Below are positions 58,389-64,000 of a DNA stretch of 64,000 bases, piece after piece. The translations under genes and the position numbers were made by a program. This DNA comes from Rikenella microfusus DSM 15922 (GTDB lineage Bacteria; Bacteroidota; Bacteroidia; Bacteroidales; Rikenellaceae), in contig NZ_KE386488.1 of NCBI RefSeq assembly GCF_000427365.1, positions 1,647,882-1,711,881 on the forward strand. The letters are read 5' to 3'. Numbering within the stretch: the stretch's first letter is position 1; every line of letters starts with the position of its first letter. The notes beneath the pieces are model-generated. The model was not told the origin of the DNA. It did not search any database and saw only the letters and a list, made by a program, of their open reading frames with translations.

Positions 58389-58955
58389 ATGAAATTTTTA
58401 CGTTCGGCAGTCGTGTCGTTGTTGGCATTGGGCTGCGTGTCTCTGGTCTCTTGTTCGAAAGAGGACGGGAAAGGCTCCGGCGAACCCGGCGGCTCGTTTA
58501 CAGTCGATGGCAAAGCTTACAAAGTGGCGAAAGCCTACATGACTTATTACGGAGAAAAGGGGGCGGCAGAGAATAGATGGGGGCATGTCGACCTTTGGTT
58601 CGATTTCGACGAATCCGGCAATCAAGAAAGCGGAGTCGAGTTGGATTTTGCAGTGCCGGAAGGGGCTGCGAAACTGACGGCCGGCACTTATCCGTACGAT
58701 ATGGACGGAGATACTCCGGCTCCTTGCTATATCGACGGAGACGTTTGGGATGACGACCTCGACTTGAGCGGCACGATCGCGAAAGGGCGCGTTATCGTTT
58801 CCGTGTCGGGGGATACTTATACCATCCGTTTGGAAAACTGCATCATCGAGTCCGACTACTCTTCGGCACAAATCGGAACGATATCCGGTTCGTATACGGG
58901 GCCGTTGCTTTACGAAGACAAAACGGGTACTGTGTGGTCGGCGAAAATACGCTGA
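58389..58955 (+). CDS. Small lipoprotein of unknown family
   Basis: A 188-aa lipoprotein. The start at 58389 gives the signal peptide MKFLRSAVVSLLALGCVSLVSC with the cysteine in the lipobox LVSC; an upstream frame from 58236 adds an unlikely 51 residues. After a Gly/Ser spacer, the domain is beta-rich and acidic (VDLWFDFDESGNQESG, YIDGDVWDDDLDLSGTIA). Acidic clusters such as DMDGDTPAP could bind calcium, but no standard motif is present. It is the first backbone gene right of the mobile element; a TATATTTG -7 box lies at 58254-58261. No family recognised. Confidence 0.8.
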   Translation: MKFLRSAVVSLLALGCVSLVSCSKEDGKGSGEPGGSFTVDGKAYKVAKAYMTYYGEKGAAENRWGHVDLWFDFDESGNQESGVELDFAVPEGAAKLTAGTYPYDMDGDTPAPCYIDGDVWDDDLDLSGTIAKGRVIVSVSGDTYTIRLENCIIESDYSSAQIGTISGSYTGPLLYEDKTGTVWSAKIR

Positions 58956-59020
58956 ATCCCGGTTGTATCTGCAGTCGGAGAAATAATCGCATCTTTTTAA
59001 CTCACCAAAAATTTTACAGT

Positions 59021-59692
59021 ATGAAAAAATCGGTTCTGATCGTATGTCTGTCGGCATTCGCCTGCTCTCAGGCATTCGCGCAACGCGCGGTCAAGACGCT
59101 TTCGGCCAGCAAGTTGGTCGACGTGCAGCAATACCTCAAACAGACCGAGTCCATCAAGCTCGAAACCGCCCACGAAATGCTCGTGACCCCGTTGGTCGCC
59201 TCGGTCAAAGTGCTGACCAAAAACAACGACGGTAAGACAGTCGAACGCAGAACGTTTACCGGGACGGCCCGCCAGGACGTACCGGGTAGCTTGGCCGGCA
59301 ACGAATACCTGGTTCAACTCCCGCAGGGCAAATGGGTCGGGGAATTTTACGAAAGGGAACTGGATAAACTGAAAGCGCAGGTCATTTACGACTTTTGCCG
59401 CGAAACCGGAGCCGACTTGATCGTCCTGCCGCAGTTCAACATCCGCCCCAAAACGCAGCTGGTCGATGCGATCGATGCCGACGGGAATACCGTTCGCAGC
59501 GAACAGCCCGTCGAACATAACGGCAAGTATGTCATGATTGTCGAAGCGGTCGGTTTTCCCGCTGTTTACACCGGATTCCGTGAAGGTACGCCGACGGACG
59601 AATGGATCAAGCGCGTCTATAAGATGGGGCAAAACGATCCTGAAAATAAACAAATCCGTAGCGAGGCAGAGATTGCTTCCGTGAAAAAATAA
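59021..59692 (+). CDS. Exported protein of unknown family
   Basis: A 223-aa protein with a cleavable signal peptide (MKKSVLIVCLSAFACSQAFA, cut after AFA). The mature part is mixed alpha/beta: VASVKVLTKNNDGKTVERRT, a helix DKLKAQVIYDFCRETGADLI, then VLPQFNIRP. The pattern of a strand, a helix with GADLIVLPQF, and a conserved GKYVMIVEAVGFPAVYTGF is reminiscent of small Bacteroidetes periplasmic proteins of unknown function. It sits 65 bp after the lipoprotein gene and 39 bp before a beta-barrel gene, so these are probably one transcription unit. Confidence 0.8.
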   Translation: MKKSVLIVCLSAFACSQAFAQRAVKTLSASKLVDVQQYLKQTESIKLETAHEMLVTPLVASVKVLTKNNDGKTVERRTFTGTARQDVPGSLAGNEYLVQLPQGKWVGEFYERELDKLKAQVIYDFCRETGADLIVLPQFNIRPKTQLVDAIDADGNTVRSEQPVEHNGKYVMIVEAVGFPAVYTGFREGTPTDEWIKRVYKMGQNDPENKQIRSEAEIASVKK

Positions 59693-59731
59693 AACCGTTT
59701 TCACAGAAAACTTACTAAACAATAATGCCAT

Positions 59732-60400
59732 ATGAAAAAGTTATTTATGCTGATCGTATGCGGCCTGCTGGCCGCCCCTGCCGCGACGTTCGCGCAGAAA
59801 ACAGTCGTTACGGAAATTAACCGCGAGAAAAAGTACGAAACCAAAGAACTGAAAGTCTGGTATCAGGGCGAACTGAACATCGGTTTCGCCACCGGCGGCA
59901 AACTCAAGGACGAAGACGGCGACAAATACAAGACCGATTATTCGCGTCCATTGCTCGAAACCGTCCATGGGGTGCGGATTACCAAATACGGTTTCGTGGG
60001 GCTGGGTATCGGAGCGCAATACGCTTTCGGCAAGATGGATCCGGATTATGAAGATTCCGATAACTGGAATACGCTGATGCTTCCCGTATTCCTCAACCTG
60101 AAAGGGTATTATCCGGTTTCGGAAAACTTCGCGCCGTACATATCCGTCAGCCTCGGCAGCAGCATCTGCGCCGCTTCGGACTACAACGATTCGGGTTCCA
60201 GCCGTTACGACAGTTGGGAAAACAAACTCAAGGGCGGTTTTTACGGCGAGTACGGAATCGGTTTCAACTACAAGAAACTGAATTTCGCATTCGGATTGCA
60301 GTCCCAGACGCTCAAAACCGAATATACGTACAACGGCGATACGGAGTCTTATAAAGACAAAATCAATTCGTTTTTCGTAAAAATCGGTCTTAAGTTCTAA
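59732..60400 (+). CDS. Outer-membrane beta-barrel protein
   Basis: A 222-aa protein with the signal peptide MKKLFMLIVCGLLAAPAATFA. The mature chain is built of amphipathic strands (ELNIGFATGGKL, GVRITKYGFVGLGIGAQYAF, YAPYI-like APYISVSLGSSI, GGFYGEYGIGFNYKKLNFAF). It ends with FFVKIGLKF, and the terminal Phe is the usual signal for the BAM complex. The size suggests an eight-stranded barrel of the porin/OmpA-like superfamily. It may serve as outer-membrane partner for the neighbouring exported proteins. Function unknown. Confidence 0.85.
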   Translation: MKKLFMLIVCGLLAAPAATFAQKTVVTEINREKKYETKELKVWYQGELNIGFATGGKLKDEDGDKYKTDYSRPLLETVHGVRITKYGFVGLGIGAQYAFGKMDPDYEDSDNWNTLMLPVFLNLKGYYPVSENFAPYISVSLGSSICAASDYNDSGSSRYDSWENKLKGGFYGEYGIGFNYKKLNFAFGLQSQTLKTEYTYNGDTESYKDKINSFFVKIGLKF

Positions 60401-60415
60401 TCCACGGATTCGGTT

Positions 60416-60877
60416 ATGAAAAAATCCCCTATTCTGCATACTCTTCTGGTCGGTATGGCCGCTTTGCTGCTGTGCGGCTGTTCGGATTCCAAGAAAGGCG
60501 ACGGCGGGATCGATCCGAGCCAATTGGTCGGGAAATGGCTCCTGACCTCGGAATACGACGAATGGGTGGAGAACGGCAAAGTCGTCGGAGAGTACGATCC
60601 CTATGACTTCGAGGACAGCTATTACCTGGAATTCCGTAAGGACGGGTACGCGGCCGACCGGACTGTCCGGGGTAATATCTCGCAGGCGCCGGTCGATGAA
60701 TACCGTTATGTTTTCGACGAAGAAGACAATCGTATCTATTGGCCGGACAACGATGGTTTCTGGGATACTGCCGTTTATGTCGAAAAATTGACCTCTTCGG
60801 AGCTGGTGCTGGTTTCCTATTATATGGAGGACGGGCAACGGCTCGCTGAAAAATCGATTTACAAAAAGGTGTCCTGA
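60416..60877 (+). CDS. Lipocalin-like small lipoprotein
   Basis: A 153-aa lipoprotein with the lipobox LLCGC (Cys near residue 22). The domain begins LVGKWLLTSEYDEWVENGKV, continues with YYLEFRKDGYAADRTVRG and ends with a strand-rich region. The opening GKW and alternating strands fit the lipocalin-like families common in Bacteroidetes lipoproteins. It follows the beta-barrel gene by 15 bp and is followed by a terminator, so it is probably the last gene of a four-gene unit. Confidence 0.78.
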   Translation: MKKSPILHTLLVGMAALLLCGCSDSKKGDGGIDPSQLVGKWLLTSEYDEWVENGKVVGEYDPYDFEDSYYLEFRKDGYAADRTVRGNISQAPVDEYRYVFDEEDNRIYWPDNDGFWDTAVYVEKLTSSELVLVSYYMEDGQRLAEKSIYKKVS

Positions 60878-60908
60878 GTTCCAGCCGGGCATCGGTTGCC
60901 TGTTGCGG

Positions 60909-60939
60909 GAGGGTCGATTGAAATCGGCCCTCCTTTTTT
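60909..60939 (+). terminator. Rho-independent terminator
   Basis: GAGGGTCGAT pairs with ATCGGCCCTC (one G-T pair) and is followed by CTTTTTTG. Confidence 0.85.
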
Positions 60940-61039
60940 GCAACCGGTGATGGCGACGTTTCCGGTTTTTGTCGGACAGCCGGGTGGGCGGAAAGTCAGG
61001 CGTGCCGACGGCATAAAGCAGAGGTGTTATTTTAAAGAT

Positions 61040-61174
61040 AAATTACCCCGAAGGGGTCGATGATCTTCCCGACCGGTTCTGCGGTGCCGTTCGGCACCGC
61101 AGCTTGGCACGAATCAGGAACGAAAATGTCTGAAAAACAGGCAAAAAGGTAAAATGGGGTAAAGTCGTGTAAGG
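61040..61174. mobile_element. Decayed MITE-like copy, inverse orientation
   Basis: Reading the minus strand, this aligns with 5475-5650. ACGACTTTACCC corresponds to ACGACTTGACCC at the end; the CGGTGCCGAACGGCACCGCA hairpin corresponds to TGTGCCGAGCGGCACCGCA; and GGGAAGATC corresponds to GGGAGATC. The other terminal repeat is eroded, and no target duplication is visible. Confidence 0.6.
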
Positions 61175-61272
61175 TTATGCTGAAAATAGGTGATTGTGCC
61201 TGGAGGCATATCCTGCGTCGTGTTCCGTATTTTTCGCTTGCCGGGTATTGGGGAAACGAATATTTATATTTA

Positions 61273-61392
61273 TATATTTGTATCGCCGCCGCGTAAGCGG
61301 CGAACCCATCCGGAAGTGTTTAGCTTGCGTCTCCGGCCGGAAGCCCGGTATTTTGCCGGTGTCCGTGCCCGCACGAACTAACGGCTCCGCAC
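61273..61392 (+). promoter_or_regulatory. Promoter box and short hairpin leader, copy R
   Basis: TATATTTG at 61273-61280 fits the -7 consensus. It is followed by a CGCCGC/GCGGCG hairpin and then 61316-61392, which begins GTGTTTAGCTT and ends AACTAACGGCTCC and CAC. The base pairing GTG/CAC and TTAG/CTAA is shared with copy L. The arm is only 77 nt, with a CCGGC/GCCGG inner stem. It ends 58 bp before the ATG of the BACON-LRR gene and would be its 5' untranslated region. Confidence 0.6.
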
Positions 61393-61450
61393 TTTCCGCG
61401 CAAAACGAATCCGCTTTGGAGCCGGGCGGGTAAATTTCTTTCACACATCG

Positions 61451-63259
61451 ATGAATAAACCGTTTACTTTGCTTGCGGCGGCACTGGTCTGTCTGCTGGC
61501 GGCTTGTAGCCAGGAGAAAGGCCCGAAAAACGACGGGCCGGTCAAACTGGACGATCCGAAAGACTTCAATAAAGAGTATTATGCGGACGATTCGGGCAGC
61601 GGCATCAGTTTCACGGCCGAAGCCGACTGGACGGCATCGGTATCGGCGACGAGCAAGGCGGCCGCCGAAGACGATACGTGGATCGACATCGAACCCAAAA
61701 GCGGGGGAGCAGGCCCCAACGTGCTGACCGTAACTTTGCAACCGAACATGACGGGTAAAACCCGCGAAGCCTCGGTGGTGATCCGTTGCCTCGGCCAGAC
61801 GACCACTTTCGTCGTGCGGCAGGGCGCCGCGACCCAGAGCGGCGAAACGCCGGGCGTCTATTACCGGATCAACGGCAGCGGCGAATGGACGACCGATCTG
61901 AAAGGCAGCGGCAGCGAACCGGTGATCATTCAGTCGCTGGAGATCGAAACGCGCGGTGGGGCCGTGCTGACCGAAGAGATCGTGCGCCAGCTTGCCGAGA
62001 AGCACCTTACGTCGCTGGATATGGGCCGTGCCATGTACGAAACGCGCGCATTCCCGAACAATACCGACCGACCGGACGAGGCTGTCCAATTCTCGACTCT
62101 CCAGTCGGTCGTGCTGCCGATGAACGTATCGACGATCGGCAGCAGGGTTTTTGAATCGGCTCCCCTGACCGGAATCGACCTGTCCCGGATCGACACGATC
62201 GGTTTCGCTGCTTTCCGGAATTGCCGCGATTTGACTGCGGCGGAGTTCGCGGTCGGTCTGCGCAGCATGGGCGAGAGCGCATTCGAGGGTACGGGGCTGG
62301 CGGAGGTCGCCCTGCCGGAAACACTTACGGCGGTCGGCGCCTGGGCTTTCCGGGGCAGCGCGCTGCAGGCGCTGACGATTGCCGAGGGGAGCGATACGCT
62401 CTGCATCCGGAGGGAAGCTTTCGGGGAGTGCCAGTACCTGCGCGACCTGAACTTCGGGAACCGGGAAATACACCTCCAGTTCGGCGCTTTCTCCGGTTGT
62501 GTGGATTTACGGGAGGTAGACCTGACGAATGTTACCGAGCTCGGCGACGCGGCTTTCAGCGGCTGCAACCTTTTGACCCGGGCGAATGTCGCCGGGGCGA
62601 CTACGATCGGCTCTTCGGCTTTTTATAAATGTACGGCGCTGACCGACGTTAGGTTCGGCGATAAATTGACGGAACTCGGCCACGCGGCCTTCGGCGGGTG
62701 CTCCGCGCTGAAGACCGTTTACCTGCCTTCCAGTCTTGAGATTATCGGTCAGGCTGCTTTTTCGGGCTGTGCGATCGAGTGGATCGAAATCCCCGAAAAT
62801 GTCCGCGAGATAGGCTCGTATCCGTTCGAGGGGTGCGACAATCTGCGGAACGTTACGTTCAAAACGGAAAAATTGACCCGGATCCCCTCTTATTTCCTCA
62901 ATGGCAATCTGAATGTAGTTTCGATCGAACTGCCCGAAAGTGTCGAAGAGATCGGTAACAGGGCTTTTCTCAGTTGCGAAAAATTGTACCAGATTTTTCT
63001 GGGCAGCCGGGTGAAGTCCATCGGGGGATATGCGTTGGCCCACTGTTACGACTTGCAGTCGATCGTTTGCAAGGCCCCGACGCCGCCGGAATGTTTCGAT
63101 GGGAATGTCTTTTTCAATACCGGATTCAGCCACGGAGAGGTCCCGAATGTCTTGTATATCCCGATCGGCACGTCGGCGGCTTACGAGAATGCTGCCGGTT
63201 GGAGTACGCTGAAAGGTAAATTCCTGTTCCAGGAGGACGATATGACGTCGGCAGAATAG
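61451..63259 (+). CDS. BACON and leucine-rich-repeat surface lipoprotein
   Basis: A 602-aa lipoprotein (lipobox LLAAC, Cys near residue 20). Residues about 45-130 form a BACON-like domain (GISFTAEADWTASVSA, ending TTFVVRQGA). From about 200 on there are at least ten BspA-type leucine-rich repeats of about 23 residues, with the core pattern xIGxxAFxGCxxLxxVxLP (for example LTELGHAAFGGCSALKTVYL). BspA-like repeats bind host or bacterial surface proteins, and BACON domains are linked to carbohydrate or mucin contact. It would be displayed outside the cell. It follows the structured leader described above. Confidence 0.9.
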   Translation: MNKPFTLLAAALVCLLAACSQEKGPKNDGPVKLDDPKDFNKEYYADDSGSGISFTAEADWTASVSATSKAAAEDDTWIDIEPKSGGAGPNVLTVTLQPNMTGKTREASVVIRCLGQTTTFVVRQGAATQSGETPGVYYRINGSGEWTTDLKGSGSEPVIIQSLEIETRGGAVLTEEIVRQLAEKHLTSLDMGRAMYETRAFPNNTDRPDEAVQFSTLQSVVLPMNVSTIGSRVFESAPLTGIDLSRIDTIGFAAFRNCRDLTAAEFAVGLRSMGESAFEGTGLAEVALPETLTAVGAWAFRGSALQALTIAEGSDTLCIRREAFGECQYLRDLNFGNREIHLQFGAFSGCVDLREVDLTNVTELGDAAFSGCNLLTRANVAGATTIGSSAFYKCTALTDVRFGDKLTELGHAAFGGCSALKTVYLPSSLEIIGQAAFSGCAIEWIEIPENVREIGSYPFEGCDNLRNVTFKTEKLTRIPSYFLNGNLNVVSIELPESVEEIGNRAFLSCEKLYQIFLGSRVKSIGGYALAHCYDLQSIVCKAPTPPECFDGNVFFNTGFSHGEVPNVLYIPIGTSAAYENAAGWSTLKGKFLFQEDDMTSAE

Positions 63260-63283
63260 ATAGCGAGGTTCTGAGAAAATAAT

Positions 63284-63320
63284 CGGGCGGATTTCGGAAT
63301 ACGATTCCGAAATCCGCCCG
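63284..63320. terminator. Bidirectional terminator between convergent genes
   Basis: A perfect 17-bp stem (CGGGCGGATTTCGGAAT and complement) with a 3-base loop. It is T-rich after the stem on the plus strand (GTTCGTTTATTTTT) and on the minus strand (ATTATTTTC). Confidence 0.85.
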
Positions 63321-63326
63321 GTTCGT

Positions 63327-64000
63327 TTATTTTTTCGACGGTTTCATCGCGTAGGCTTTTGCCCGGATGATTTCGACCCACTCTTTCGTCGTGTGTTCCT
63401 GGGTCAGCTCCACCGGCTCGCCGATGTAGATGTCCAGGTGCTTGCCTTTCTGGTCGAACATCTCTTTGGGCAGCAGCGCTGTCCCTAAGTTCAGTTTGAT
63501 GCCGAGGGCTTTGCGCAGTCGCTCGAACCGGTAGAAGAACATCGAATTCCGCCCTTCGATATAGACCGGAATGATCAGTCGTCCGCTTTCCCAGGCTTTC
63601 TGCACGAAGTTGCGCCGCCACGGAGGATCGGCGATCCGGCCGCGTATCAGCCGCGAACACAGTCCTGCCGGGAAGGTGACGACCGCCGCGTCGCTCTCGT
63701 ACATCTCCACGAGCCGCCGGGCGTAGTCCGTGCTTTGAGCGCCGTATTTATTGACCGGCACGAAGATCGGCGCCAGCGGTTCGAGGTTCATCAGCAGGTC
63801 GTTCACGATCAGCTTCACTGACGGGACGTGCGGTGCCACCGCTTCGGCCAGCATCAGGCCGTCCAGCCCGCCCAGCGGATGGTTCGAGGCGAAAATCGCG
63901 CGCCGGCCCTGCGGAATATGCTCTGCGCCGTGCACGGTATAGGTCACGCCGATGTATTCCAGGGTCGAGCGGATGAACTCCATCGGCGGCTGGTCGCCGT
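63327..64000 (-). CDS. glsA: GlsA-like O-acyltransferase, 5' end cut by window edge
   Basis: PlsC-type acyltransferase; about 223 C-terminal residues are visible, and the frame stays open to the window edge (GDQPP before MEFIRST). The catalytic NHxxxxD box reads NHPLGGLDG, followed by the acceptor-binding VPVNKYGAQ and VVTFPAGLCSRL regions. The NHPLGGLDG variant and the group IPVYIEGRNSMFF fit the O-acyltransferase that completes glycine lipids in Bacteroides (GlsA) rather than ordinary PlsC. The partner GlsB-like gene lies at 36773-37684, same strand, on the other side of the mobile element. The gene name is by family; the substrate is not shown. Confidence 0.72.
   Translation of the reverse strand, partial: GDQPPMEFIRSTLEYIGVTYTVHGAEHIPQGRRAIFASNHPLGGLDGLMLAEAVAPHVPSVKLIVNDLLMNLEPLAPIFVPVNKYGAQSTDYARRLVEMYESDAAVVTFPAGLCSRLIRGRIADPPWRRNFVQKAWESGRLIIPVYIEGRNSMFFYRFERLRKALGIKLNLGTALLPKEMFDQKGKHLDIYIGEPVELTQEHTTKEWVEIIRAKAYAMKPSKK

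Larger units (their letters stand above)
60878..61450. other. 573-bp intergenic region with terminator, MITE relic and leader
   Basis: No gene. It contains a terminator at 60909-60939, a decayed MITE-like copy at about 61040-61174, and the promoter and hairpin leader of the BACON-LRR gene at 61273-61392. All are listed separately. Confidence 0.7.

Overview
The window comes from a high-GC member of the Bacteroidetes, most likely the order Bacteroidales and close to Alistipes/Rikenellaceae. The evidence is the 16S gene, promoters of the Bacteroidetes type (TTTG, 19-bp gap, TAnnTTTG), phylum-typical families (NVEALA peptide, DUF3829 and BACON lipoproteins, glycine-lipid acyltransferases) and the conserved neighbourhood bamD-rpoZ-like-coaBC-recN. 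This taxonomic call is an inference from reading; no database search was run.

Left part (1-38 kb), chromosomal backbone: a partial leuS; a repeat-rich intergenic block; a coupled pair of a small membrane protein and an S41 (Ctp) protease; recN, coaBC, an omega-like RNA polymerase subunit and bamD; a NVEALA peptide with a TolB-like lipoprotein; an alpha-oxoamine synthase (serine palmitoyltransferase-like); meaB; a MATE exporter; a leucine operon leuA-leuC-leuD-(second IPMS-like synthase)-leuB; a DUF3829 lipoprotein; one complete rRNA operon (16S-23S-5S) without spacer tRNAs; a TlpA-like thioredoxin with a DUF4190-like membrane protein; murD; a TPR protein; a bile-acid/sodium-symporter-like carrier; and a GlsB-like N-acyltransferase.

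Middle part (about 38.2-58.2 kb): an integrative mobilizable element, all genes on the minus strand. Its backbone (49.5-58.1 kb) carries two tandem tyrosine recombinases, a DUF6043-like protein, an excisionase-like HTH protein, a DUF3987 ATPase, a Toprim/primase-like protein, a candidate oriT and a MobV relaxase. Its AT-rich cargo (38.3-49.4 kb) is one compact defence operon behind a perfect Bacteroidetes promoter: Xre regulator, a 334-aa methylase-like partner, a 1326-aa fusion of GIY-YIG-like nuclease, SF2 helicase and N6-adenine methylase, an AlbA_2/Schlafen-like protein, and a Gabija pair (GajA, GajB).

Right part (58.2-64 kb), backbone again: four small exported proteins (two lipoproteins, one periplasmic-type, one beta-barrel), a BACON plus leucine-rich-repeat lipoprotein with a structured 5' leader, and a partial GlsA-like O-acyltransferase. 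GlsA and GlsB act in the same glycine-lipid pathway and flank the inserted element.

The intergenic DNA is unusually structured. There is a 176-bp MITE-like element with 24-bp terminal inverted repeats and a 6-bp target duplication plus a decayed second copy, a 320-bp repeat present twice (once inside the leu operon), GC-rich hairpin modules, and a leader family that folds into a hairpin of up to about 180 nt. One leader copy sits at the left border of the mobile element.
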